64,000 bases of DNA from Plectrocnemia conspersa (taxonomy: Eukaryota > Arthropoda > Insecta > Trichoptera > Polycentropodidae): NCBI GenBank assembly GCA_009617715.1, contig VTFK01000149.1, positions 434,001-498,000 on the forward strand. The letters run 5' to 3'. This document shows, piece after piece, positions 49,860-60,579 of the stretch (position 1 is its first letter; the number at the start of each line of letters is the position of its first letter). The notes under the pieces were generated by a model. It did no database searches and was not told where the DNA came from. It saw only the letters and a list, made by a program, of their open reading frames with translations. The position numbers and the translations under genes are program-made.

Positions 49860-50730
49860 TTCTAAAGGCTCGGTTGGCTGGCTTTGCTATATACCTAGCT
49901 ATCGAACCATTTAAAATGGCAAACTTTCAGAGTGACCCTCTTCGGTTCAAAGCACGCGTCAACGCTTTTGATTAATCCCCGTCGGTCGGGAAATGCACTC
50001 TGTCACCTCCGTGGGAAAATCGAGAGAAATTTCTCGTCGGCTTAATTGTTACCTTTTTAGCCCTGTGCCACCCTTTATTGTGTGCACAGCGCACAATGTT
50101 TGGTGTCCACCACCCAAATTTAACTCCATCTGACCCTTTTCACGCTTGACCTAACTTTGGAAGGCTTTCAATGCTCGCGCGCATTACACAACACCTCAAG
50201 ACTGTCTCATTTCCACATTTTCACCACTAAAATAAATATTCAATTCAATAACAAAATAAAAGCTTTCATTGAGCTCGAAAGCGAAAAGTTGTCTATCAGG
50301 CACAATTGTTAAAATGGCTTATAAATACATATATACCTTAATTATATATAATTTTGCTGCATTTAATAACAGCAGCGTTCACAGCATACTCCGCATTGTG
50401 AGATAATCAAATAGAGAGAGAGTTGTTTGGAGTTTATCCTTTATTCTCATATCCAAGCTTGAGCTAACTTTAGAAAATTTGTAGAGCTCGCCTCACCTGT
50501 CTATTTTTACCTCAGATTCGGAACAAGCAGTTAGATGTCCCTAATTATGGGAAATTCTTGAGGTCAACTTTCTAAAGGTCGTTCGTACCCTCATGCCGCC
50601 GCTTGGTTGTGGCTTTAAAGCATTTTAATTATGCAATTAACGCGCTAATTACCGTTTCACTTTACATTATCGACGAATTATACGAGCTGTCATTTGATAA
50701 AGTCGAGGGGCGCCGACCTCGACTTTAATA
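49860..50730. promoter_or_regulatory. Longest GC-rich island: candidate multi-part enhancer
   Basis: About 870 bp with two parts. 49,860-50,240 is CpG-containing with no ORF. 50,580-50,730 carries AATTATGCAATTAACGCG and CTAATTA at 50,627-50,651 (clustered homeodomain cores) followed by a hairpin at 50,699-50,726. AT-rich sequence and a GAGAGAGAG run (near 50,412) separate them. The absence of any ORF makes noncoding function the better guess. Confidence 0.4.
50699..50726. repeat. GC-rich hairpin, 10-bp arms
   Basis: AAAGTCGAGG at 50,699-50,708 and CCTCGACTTT at 50,717-50,726 are perfect reverse complements. The 8-nt loop contains the palindrome GGCGCC. Confidence 0.8.
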
Positions 50731-51265
50731 GCTTTTTTATTGCCTAATTGCTCTAAAAATACATTTTTAATCTTTATATATTGCGGGAGTAATAGATTTA
50801 AACGTAATAAATCACAAACAGCAATTTTACACATGCGGCACAACTATGAAATTATGGTTATTGCTCACTCGTTTTAGAATAAACAGTTATTATAAATATA
50901 TATATACGTATTTATATTGATAAACTATAAATAAACATTACATAATAAATATTCTAATAAAAATAGAAAAATTCAACTATTTATGTAATGGTTTTTCATA
51001 GTTAATTTACGACTTTTGAGATTGAAATTATATAATCAAAAATCACACTGAAAAAATTTATAAATATATAAGATTTATTAAATACACACGATTGGAATTA
51101 AAAATATTTATTATCAGCTATGGAACCCACTTAAATTATATGTATGATTTTAAGGGAAACTTTTTTTTTTTTAAATTTTGGTGATTAAAGGACTACATAT
51201 ATTTTTAAATATTCAAGTATATCTATACAATTAAAATAACACTCTTTTTAAAAATATGACAATGC
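50731..51265. other. AT-rich spacer
   Basis: Nothing recognised. Confidence 0.5.
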
Positions 51266-51269
51266 TTCA

Positions 51270-52945
51270 GACTGGAGCTTCTGACCCGGGTAGAACCAGA
51301 ACCGAGTAACCGGGTACGTTTTTAAAAGAACCGAATACCCTGTTATTTTTAATGGGTACCCGGTCATAATATTTGATTATATCTCCATATGAAATATATA
51401 TTTTACATGATTTTCAAGATGCAAAATTTTCCAAATATTCTTTAATTTCGCAAAAATTCATTTAAAGATTAAGTGAGTAGTGATAGTGATCCATCGAAAA
51501 CAAATGAGAAATCTCTATTTAACAGTCCAAGAGTATCGTTTTACAATGTATTCGTTTCTGCATCCTCGAACATTTGGCATCTACTAAAAAAAATGAAAAT
51601 GTGAGTATTTGCAAAAAATACACAAGGCATACTTGGAGGATGGTTGTACACAAAAAAACAACATTTAATTTTATTATTATTATTTACCGTGAGAGATTTT
51701 TAATAAATCTTTTACGGATAGATAATCTTGCTCCCTCGATATCCATGACAAAATTTAATCTGGACTGTGGACCTTTAAATTTATATATTATGACTAAAAT
51801 TTAATTTTTCTTATATACAATATCATAAAATTATTACCCATATTAGTTTTGCAACAAACAATAAATTTAGCCGCCATTATTATTAATTTTGAAGTATTAA
51901 TTTTAATAAAAAAAAATAATCTGACGTTCGAGGCTTAGAAACACCTACTCCTCTTATAACCGATTTTTGTTTCCCTAATGCAAATATATAAATTCTGTAT
52001 ATAAAAATTATTTAAATCAAGAACCAAAAAATACTATAATTTAATTATAAAATTTTACATGATTATTATATAATATTTTTTTGTTGTCAATATTCAATTA
52101 AAATCATTGTAAGCAATTCCGTCTGACTTATATATTGTAGTAATTTTCATAGTATTGTTAGAAAAAATATAGATACATACAACACCAACCTTCTACCTTT
52201 TAAATCTATTATTTAAATAAAAATATTTAATAAGATTTAATTAAAATTATAAAATCATATTTATGAAATTTTGTTTCGACAGTCATTATTAAATTTTATA
52301 GAATATATACATATTACATATGTATATATATAAATATTTTAATAATTAAATCATATGTTGATATACAATATACATATACATGTATTGTATTATTAATAAC
52401 AATTACATATAAATAGTAATTTATTAACAATTACATATAAATAGTAATTCATATTTAATATAATTTTTCCCTTGCTAACAAGTTCTATAAAATATAAAAC
52501 ACTAGATTTATTAATATTTTTAAAATATTACTTTTTAGAGTAAAAAATTACAGCACTGATTAATAAATTTCTAACTATTTTAAGTCACATGTAATTCAAT
52601 TCATGTAAAGTAATTTATGTAATATAATATAAATGTGTTAGGTTCTTGTTTTCTATATATATCATTATTTATTGCTTATTTAAACGATATGTAAGAACAT
52701 GAATATTTCAATTAAATAAAATATTGCTTATTATACATCTGTTATAATTTTCAATTTTTCTATTTTTTTTTATAATTAAATACTATTTAAGCAGAATACA
52801 AAAATCAAATATTTCAGTTTCTAATATACGTATATATAATGTAAATTATAACTCTGTGTCAGTTTATATTAGTGGGGAAAATATACCCGAAACCGAACCG
52901 AGTACCCGGTTAATTTATGGAAAAATACCCTAGGACCGGGCAATG
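51270..52945 (+). mobile_element. Possible hAT-like (zf-BED) transposon relic between two ACCCGG-type repeats
   Basis: Two related GC-rich stretches in direct orientation bracket the region. One is at 51,285-51,370 (AACCGAGTAACCGGGTACG and GGGTACCCGGTCAT); the other at 52,885-52,945 (ACCGAACCGAGTACCCGGTT). Inside, near 51,480-51,660, plus-strand reading gives SDSDPSKTNEKS, then after frame changes SSNIWHLLKK and ENVSICKKYTRHTW. This recalls the start of a BED zinc finger (W..F.K.....A.C..C) in hAT transposases, but the second half of the finger is not clear. The rest is AT-rich. Tentative. Confidence 0.3.
52398..52449. repeat. 28-bp tandem duplication
   Basis: The unit AACAATTACATATAAATAGT (first 20 bp) starts at 52,398 and again at 52,426, giving two near-identical copies. 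Confidence 0.9.
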
Positions 52946-53185
52946 AATTTTGTCATTTAGGACAAGATTAGTTTTTTTAAAGATTATGTACATATAATAA
53001 ATAAAACATTATTTCCATGTGTAATATGTTCAATTAAAATATTAATATTTTTATGTATAATACACATTTTGTTATTTTATATTAATTGTATATTTTTTTT
53101 GCGAATATTTGTATATCATTTGGTATACAAATGAAGAAAGACATAGCCAGTAAAATATAAAACAAAATTTTGTTTTTATATAATG
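52946..53185. other. AT-rich spacer
   Basis: Nothing recognised. Confidence 0.5.
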
Positions 53186-53219
53186 AATATATAACTAAAT
53201 TTATATTTTTTTATTACAG

Positions 53220-53265
53220 GTATGCTTCAATCACTTTTTACGACTGTTTTGTACCCGATCACATG
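53220..53265 (+). other. Candidate recursive-splice site with RS-exon, or microexon (46 nt)
   Basis: A pyrimidine-rich acceptor (TATTTTTTTATTACAG, ending 53,219) is followed immediately by GTATGC, so splicing here would recreate a donor. A strong second donor, ATG|GTGAGT, follows after 46 nt. The architecture and the donor string TGGTGAGTC are the same as at 10,606-10,656 on the same strand. The 46 nt are open in two frames (for example YASITFYDCFVPDHM). Not a multiple of three, so constitutive inclusion between in-phase exons would shift the frame, which fits an RS-exon that is normally removed. Confidence 0.45.
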
Positions 53266-53815
53266 GTGAGTCAAATATTTATTGCATTTTTACAAAGCTC
53301 ATATTAAATTGTTTCACATATATTTTTTTCACCATCAGATTTGCCACCTAATTTTACTTAATTTGACAGTTAACGTTTCTTAACATTATTAAAAATATTT
53401 TATCTGTAGTGTTTCCATGCATACTATTTATAAAAGCTAATTCTTGACTCGTTTCAAACTTAGCACTCTTGTTTTTCATATTTATATTTTGTATAATTAA
53501 AATATTGAACATTTTAATTATACAAAATATTCACAATTTTTAAAGTATTTGATATATAATAATTTAACGTAACGAGGCAGTAAAAAACGTGGAAAAAATC
53601 ATTAGCCACTCGGTGAGGTTCATGTGCTTTGCTACTTAGTTGCCTATTGATGTATCTTACAATGTGCTCAACTCTTCCAGCAACTGTTCTTGCCGAAATA
53701 CTGATAAATTTAAATACACATATTTCTCTGAGCACATAGATTTTTGTTGGACTTTTGAGTAATTTAGTGATTTGCTTCGAGCAAATAAAAACAGTATTTA
53801 ATGGTTATTATTAAT
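53266..53815. other. AT-rich spacer
   Basis: Minus ORF 53514-53735 has no recognisable domain; nothing else seen. Confidence 0.45.
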
Positions 53816-53819
53816 AGAA

Positions 53820-54330
53820 AAATAATACGAGTAAGGATGTTAGTTTTTCAACACGACCGTCGCGGTTGATATTAAAATTTTTGTGTTTAATTGCGGCAAG
53901 GAATAGCGACGATTCACGAGGAGTCGACATCTGTCCCGGAATTCAAATGGGGCCCCGGGCTTCCTGAGGAAGGGGGAGGGCGGAGGCGCTCGCGTAAGCC
54001 GATCACGTCCCGGACCAAATCATAAGACCCCGACGCCCCCCGCCCTACCTTAATATGGGTATTTATAATGGCGGATACCGACACTCAGAGGTGAAACGGC
54101 ACGAAAGGACCTCCGACGATCACGTTACGCTGACATGTACTACTCTCATCGCCGGAAATTCCGCTGCAACCGTTTAATTTGCATTGTGCGAGCTGGAGTT
54201 GGAGTTTATATGTGTATCGAATACTTTTAGCAATATTCATTGCTTTTGTTCATTAGTTCGGATGTTGCGCTCGCGAGAGTTTTTGCCGTCCTCTACGCTC
54301 GACGATAGTTTTGTCTATACATACATTGTT
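53820..54330. promoter_or_regulatory. Most GC-rich island: CpG-dense candidate regulatory element
   Basis: The sharpest compositional break in the window. 53,880-54,180 includes GGGGCCCCGGGCTTCCTGAG, AAGGGGGAGGGCGGAGGCGC and CGACGCCCCCCGCCC, with no ORF of note in any frame. It lies about 600 bp downstream of the second candidate RS-exon. It also holds a GCCAT-type site (AATGGCGG at about 54,068) and GTATTTATAA at 54,059. Could be an enhancer, Polycomb-type element or unannotated promoter. It does not resemble rDNA or a known transposon. Confidence 0.4.
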
Positions 54331-54685
54331 GACGTATAATATTTAACTTACATTGTATACAGGAACGCTCGATACTTGCTTGTAACCAACTTTATTCGTT
54401 TGAGTATACAATGGTCGTCTCTGAACTAGTATTTCTCAAAGTCGCTGATCGTGAGCTATGTAAAAGTAATATGTAGCACATATAGTTTATCATATTTGAA
54501 ATCGTCCACACAAATATGCTTTATAATACACTGGAACAAAGAAACAAATATAACGGTTTTGATAAGATAAATTTTAATAAAATCAATAATATACAACTTA
54601 TTTTTTTTAAAAAAAAAAAAGTTAAACAAATACTTTACGGATTTAATATTAAATCCTGTAAAAAATAATTACTTTATTCTTTTAC
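54331..54685. other. Mixed to AT-rich spacer
   Basis: Nothing recognised. A T8/A12 run lies near 54,601-54,620. Confidence 0.45.
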
Positions 54686-54688
54686 GCC

Positions 54689-54732
54689 GTTGCAGTGGGA
54701 ACGCTCATCACCGAGCGTTCCCACTGCAACGT
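54689..54732. repeat. GC-rich perfect hairpin (19-bp arms, 6-nt loop)
   Basis: CGTTGCAGTGGGAACGCTC (54,689-54,707) and GAGCGTTCCCACTGCAACG (54,714-54,732) are exact reverse complements around ATCACC. It is embedded in AT-rich DNA, so it stands out. It may be a miniature foldback element, two transposon ends joined, or a strong RNA hairpin or terminator-like structure. Confidence 0.9.
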
Positions 54733-55600
54733 CACAGCATATGGAATAAGTATCTGATTTATTACAAACACATGATTTATCCATCGGAAATTTGCTAAAG
54801 TATGTTCCATGTTCCTCAGTTTCATACTTTAGTAAGTAAATTAATGTCACGGAGAGGTGCAAAGGGCCGATTTTTTTTCTTTGTCATCAATTCAGCACGG
54901 GTTTAAGTTATCCTAGAGAGCTGATATTTAATTAATGAGTGTTTAAGGCCAAATATAATAAATTTAGATGGTGTGAGTATCGGACTTCGAAAAAAAAATT
55001 TGGCATGTATAAGGTTACACCCTAATACAACGGTTTTAAAAAAATAATTTTTTTATACCATTATGTCTAAAAATAAAAAAAAACTTCATATCGTAACGTA
55101 GTGAATGAATGTTTATTTTTATTTTTTCCTAAATTTTTATACATATATTTAACTCCTAATAAAAGTTATTCTGAGCAAAAGATTTTTAAAATAACTTCTT
55201 TGCAAACGCTCTGTTTCGGTAATGCACAAAACGACCGCTAATTGCATGAAACAAAAACCTCAAATTTAAATGTCACTTGTAGCTAAAGTGTCAACTTGTG
55301 GGGTGTGATATTGCTTAAGTATTATGGCATAATGTACATATATAAACTATTGCTCTGTGTCAGAGAGTCAGAACTATTTAATTTCAGTTTTAGTAATTCA
55401 TTACACATATTTGAAACCAAACTAATCAAGCGCCATTCCAAATTCAATTTTCGGAATGGCGAAAATATTTTTAGCTGTATATCACGCATATGCTATTCCA
55501 TGTTATTCTCGTGTGCTTTAATTACTAAATATTACATAAACACACTTCAATTTAGGCACATCAACATACCTGCTTCATCTAAATTAAAGATAAACATTTT
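54733..55600. other. AT-rich spacer
   Basis: The 133-codon ORF 55296-55697 (plus) is the longest in the window, but its composition is AT-driven and it has no recognisable domain. Treated as chance. Confidence 0.4.
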
Positions 55601-56120
55601 CTTATATTGTCACTGCGAAAGCTGTGTACCTATAATGCAAAGTTCTCGCCCAGAGACGATGGAAAGCGCTCGCGTCAAACTTAATGCTAATCCGTAACGA
55701 AATTCTCGAAATATTTTGTTGACTATTGTAATTGTATTCAAAAGTAAATAAGAGCCTCCAAAGTTTGGTCTCCTTCTTTTGGCCGGAGACAATTGAATAT
55801 ACGATATTGTGTTCGCCGTTTTCGTCGTCTCCACAATTGTGCCCAAGTCGAGAGCAGCGTCTCAGCGACATGAATATTCATCATGGTCGTGTTTGAATAA
55901 GTCAAAAGTCTTCGGCAAATCTACAATTACATCGCTACGCTTGTATAACGATAACTTTCTTAAGCGACGTTTTTCATGATGATCGAAATAATCGAGCGGC
56001 GAATAATAATGCAAAGCACACGGGAACATTATTCGCAATATTTTAACGACTCAAAAAAAAAAAAACAACCGGATGTCTTGTTGACGAGTCTGTTCTCTGG
56101 AAGGAATTGTGACGTCAGAC
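55600..56120. promoter_or_regulatory. Mixed-GC island
   Basis: Balanced sequence with CpGs and ORFs in two minus frames over the same bases (55602-55871 and 55610-55846); neither has a recognisable domain. Candidate regulatory element. Confidence 0.25.
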
Positions 56121-57030
56121 TATAATCAATAAAAGACAAGTCTATTTTTTTATATTATCTTCATTATATGTATACAAATACATTGAGAAATGTAGGTTGT
56201 AAGATTCTTGGTATTTTAATAGATGAATGCTTTTTTAATGTGAAAGAAAAACATGCTATTTTGTATTTTCTAAATGAAATCATTATTATTTTTTTCATGG
56301 ATCTTATATATTTTTTCTGTGTCTTTTTTTGGTAAATTTTCTAAATATTATTCTTACCATCGTAACCAGCATATAAATTGCGGATATTGGGAAATATGTC
56401 TAACGTTATTTTATTCAAATATGTGATATATAATATCATTAGATAATGTAAGGTCTTGTAACTTCCTATTGTTCAAACAAACATTTATGTGTATGTGTTT
56501 GTTAATTCGGTGCGAGCTCCACTGGATGTGAGTTGTTAAGCCAATATATCTGTGCTTTTCTTGTTATTTTTCTATGGTCATTATTCTATTTACTTAGATA
56601 ATATATAAGCTTTTATGATGTCTTTATTATTTTCGCAGTAATTTTCAATGTGTAGACTTATGATTATGACTATATAAATTTGCCGAAATGATTTAAAGAT
56701 ATTGCGTACATATTTTTTGTATTTGTATGAAAAAAATACTTTTAAATGTATTGTATTTGTTATTTTTTCAAATTACTTAATTGAATATATCGGTATTCTT
56801 TTGTTTATATTCCCTATGTTATATAAATAATAAATACAAAATTATTTATGATAGGTTTGAGAAAATATAACTACCCAAATTCTTGTAAATTGATGAGCAA
56901 AACTAGACTTTTAAAAGTTTAAATGTCATAATTATAGTGATCTATGCTAATATTATTCTGGTGAATGAATTATTACGAGTGACAAAAAGACACATATTGC
57001 CTACTGCAATACATTTTATTAATTTATTAT
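56121..57030. other. AT-rich spacer
   Basis: Nothing recognised. Confidence 0.55.
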
Positions 57031-57044
57031 GTTTAAATGGTTGT

Positions 57045-57130
57045 TATAGGCCGGCAGAGAAATCGCTGCCGGCCGTCTCGATCACCAAACGAGTGTATTG
57101 TGCTTGCCACCGCTGCGCCACGTAGCTCGT
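57045..57130 (-). mobile_element. tRNA-like sequence: SINE head or tRNA pseudogene
   Basis: On the minus strand TGGCGCAGCGG (57,120-57,110) is an excellent RNA polymerase III A box. GTGATCGAGAC (57,085-57,075) at B-box distance is a degenerate B box. It is followed by a perfect 9-bp GC-rich hairpin (GGCCGGCAG at 57,049-57,057 with CTGCCGGCC at 57,066-57,074). An intact tRNA cloverleaf cannot be drawn. No T-run terminator or tail identifies the family. Confidence 0.45.
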
Positions 57131-57440
57131 GCGTAAGCAAATCAATCGGCCCATACATTCGCCGAAATAATATATCTGTTTGATAAATATGGTAACCAAT
57201 TCAATTGTATGTTTTCGTAATTCCTGAAAATGTACGTTGCGTATTATATGAGTACATTAAATTTGACGTGCCATTGTGCCTTACGAGTATATTGAAAATA
57301 ATAATAAATATCCGCATTTATATTTATATTTCATAGCACAATATCACTAACTATAATATGTCGTTTTAGCATTGGCAAAATCCCCAAATTACTATAAAGA
57401 ATAATATATTCTCGCTTGCAATAGCAAATTTAAATCCAAA
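57131..57440. other. AT-rich spacer
   Basis: Nothing recognised. Confidence 0.5.
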
Positions 57441-57444
57441 CACA

Positions 57445-57930
57445 CACAGTAAAACGTACATGTATGTGTGCAAGTTATAGCGGGCGACAGCTTCAGCGAG
57501 CCCGCACTATTTCGCATTACATATCTGGTTTTGGTCAATATTGCGCGGCTTTAGACCAAAGCTTCAGTGTCAACCGCACTCGTTTCCCCGGATTAAACGT
57601 GTACAAATGGCCGCTGCGAATTAGCATATTTACATTTCACAGCGAGCACATCCGGGCGCAGTTTTTAACATGAAACATTCCTGCACCCAACGAGAACTAG
57701 AGAAAGAGCAGAAGGGTAGGTGAATGGTGCGGGGGGATAAAATTCACCGTAAAGTTTCAGAAGCTCCGTTCACTTCCGGTTACGTAACGGTCAGCTACGG
57801 AAGCGAAACTTACACGTGACGCCGCGAACCGCAGTGCTGCCGACGTGCGAGTATTGAAAACGAAAGAGTACGTCTTTTCTTTTGCCGTCGGGGTGGCTAA
57901 CTCTGTCGTTATGTCTGGTGCTATAGGAAT
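57445..57930. promoter_or_regulatory. GC-rich island with PAR-bZIP and ETS-like sites
   Basis: CpG-dense block. TTACGTAA at 57,780-57,787 is a perfect palindromic bZIP (PAR/C/EBP-type) site, flanked by CTTCCG and CGGAAG (ETS-like GGAA cores in opposite orientation). CACGTG-related ACACGTGACG lies near 57,812. ORF 57464-57673 (plus) covers only the first half and has no domain. Candidate enhancer or promoter. Confidence 0.35.
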
Positions 57931-59130
57931 GCGAAATATTACCCTTTATTCCATTCTCTTAGAAAACTTTTATAATATATAATTTAATTATAATTTATTT
58001 AGATTTTTTCTTAGAGATTGAAGGCAATGTCCGTTTTAACAATAGTGTTACTGTTAGTCAATTACTTTATTTTATTTTAAAACTATTTTTAACATGAAAT
58101 AGGATACCGGTTGTTTAATGCTGATTATGATACAGTCTCATACTAATCGTAAATAAATTAAAATAAATATATTTCACTGTTTCCTTCAAGTGAATATTGT
58201 ACTAGTATAGAATGTAAATCAACTACAATTACAAAAACTATAAACTTAGTATGCAAACATTTATTTAGACCTGTTACGTAATATGCTTGCTAGGTGTAGA
58301 GTAACCCAACACTATTATAAATCTTAGTAAAGTAATATAAAGTAAGACCATAAAAATCATAATCTTATTTATAATTATTCTCACGACTTTAAATACTATG
58401 AAAATATTTCACTCACTAATTTCAAGAGTATTCGAAAATTCGACAAAAATAATAAACATTCGTTAATCAAGAGAAAAAATAAAACATTCTACAGTTGTCA
58501 GATTTTTAGCTTTTATCTTAGGTAGGGCTTATACAAAAACAGACTATTGAAATATTTTTATTAATGATATTTGAAACTAAATAAATAAAATAAATATTCT
58601 CGGCCCAAAATAAATTAATGAAAAATAATGGTGAATTAGTAATAAAGATATAAAGGCTACAAACAAAAGCTTATTTTTTAATTATTGGTAATTCATTACT
58701 TAGTAATAGAAAAAAACTTATCTTTAATTTAAATGTTAAGGGTAAAGTAAAAAATTTTATCGGATCAATTCATAGATAAAAATAATATCGATTCAGATTA
58801 GTATCGATCCAAGAAATCTGTTACATTGTTTTTACAATAAACAAAACGCAATATGCAGAATGTTTTATAAATCAATACTAATGCATTTTTGCCTTCACTG
58901 TCAAAAAATCTCTTTATGACTTTGAAATATCGTCCATAAGTAGTAACCACAAATATTAAAATTATGTCTCACAGAGATAAGTCCACCTATTTCTAGCGAC
59001 ACTTAAATGTACTGTGTTTTTTATTGTCAATATTTGTACATATATTATAAGTTCAAGACAACTTGTACTAATTTATATATTTTGTAACTAGTCGAGTGTA
59101 AGAATAAACATATACTAATAAAATGTTACA
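57931..59130. other. AT-rich spacer
   Basis: Nothing recognised. Confidence 0.55.
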
Positions 59131-59134
59131 AAAT

Positions 59135-59245
59135 ATAATAGAAAATCGCATGTGAGTAGCTCACTGTCGCGAGCTACCGCAGCTAATCGATATGCGAGTA
59201 CTGGTCGCTCATATGTTTCTTCTTAATAATTTTATTTTGAATATT
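59135..59245. repeat. GC-richer patch resembling the end of the 62.2-62.36 kb repeat
   Basis: Ends with TGGTCGCTCATATGTTTCTT then CTTAATAATTTTATTTT. At 62 kb GGTCGCTCATGGGCC and, 50 bp later, CTTCTTCTCAATAATTTTTT appear in the same order. This suggests two diverged copies of one repeat. Confidence 0.3.
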
Positions 59246-60575
59246 TCTTTTGTTTAATGTTATTAAAAATACAAAAAAATATGACATTACATAAAATCTA
59301 CAAAATTGTTGCGGTTTGTGTTTGTTAGTGCTTTAATTTAAAAAACTCGATTTTACGCTTATCTGCAACTCAGGCACACTGTGTTCTTGTCTATGTAGCA
59401 AAATCGAACATTGTTTTCAAATTCAAGTTAGAATACTTCAACTTGGCACCACTCCTATCACATATTGTAAACGTCCGAGCGCAGAAATCTCAAAAGTTGA
59501 TCTCATTTTGGCTACAAACTGGAATTTCCGCTCTGTTGGACACGCTTAGTTTCTATTAAAAATATATATCGAAAACACTTAAAGCTGTGCCAAAGCTTAC
59601 ATTCAATTTCAAAATTCGCAAGCGCCTGAAACACAATCGTATCTACAGGCTGAATGGACTATGTTGGTATTATGAAACCATCATAGAGTACTTATAGAGA
59701 TTATGGCGAGCTAAGGGTCTGGATCGAATCTACCGAGCAAAGTTTATTAAAGTACAGATGTCTCTTTGAAACTTTGGACTGATTCATAATATAATTATTT
59801 AATTATAAATTAATATATTTAAGGTACAATAAAAAATATATTTTTTAAATTACTAATTATCAATAATTTAAATATATTTTATGGTATTTAAATATTAAAC
59901 TATAAAGAAAAAATCTGTTTGCATCTTTACTATACAATTTATATGGCAACAATTTTTCGAATTGCGGGCCTTGCCATTTTAAATTTACATAACTTATTCT
60001 GTCTCAAATTTATAGTTTAACGCCATTATGTTTATCTCGTGTGTCTCTCATATCATATGTTATAAAGCTTTGAAATATACATTAAACTGTCAAATACAAG
60101 CATATTACGCAACATATAAAAAAATATAAATTATGTTTTATTCATTCATATAATATATAAAGAAAACAATGCATAAAATCCTATTGTTTTTTTGTTTACG
60201 TTGTAATCAAGTTTTTATATTTAATATGCAACGCTTTCAGAGTCTTATCCCAATTAGTAACCTGAGATTACTAAGATAAGATATCAATATACGTGTACAT
60301 ACTTTAATAATTCTCTGTGGAGACCAATCTAAGTTGGCTACACTAGAGTCACGCGGTTCTCTGACAACACTGCGAGGCAAAAACAAACATTAATATTGGT
60401 AGCAATAAATACTGTGGTAGGGTGTTAACCCAGAACTGATTTGTTTTGTCAAAGGCTTCACGGTTTGTATTGTATCTTGTTCCAAAGTAATTTATTTTCA
60501 AAAAAATGAGGTAATATATTCCTCGAAAAAACTTGCTTTTGTTTAAAAAACATTTTATTGTCATTAAATTAGCTT
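59246..60575. other. AT-rich spacer
   Basis: Mostly AT-rich. 59,380-59,720 is somewhat more balanced without recognisable motifs. Minus ORF 60349-60564 has no domain. Confidence 0.45.
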
Positions 60576-60579
60576 TAAA

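Noticed and set aside
10606..53265. Identity with the 51-nt Ubx microexons of Drosophila
   Set aside because: The length of the first candidate (51 nt) matches, but its translation in any frame does not resemble the known microexon peptides, and the second is 46 nt.
55296..55697. 133-codon ORF, the longest in the window
   Set aside because: Composition is AT-driven (Ile, Asn, Tyr, Phe, Lys), no domain is visible, ORFs on the opposite strand overlap it, and no splice context was found. Treated as chance.
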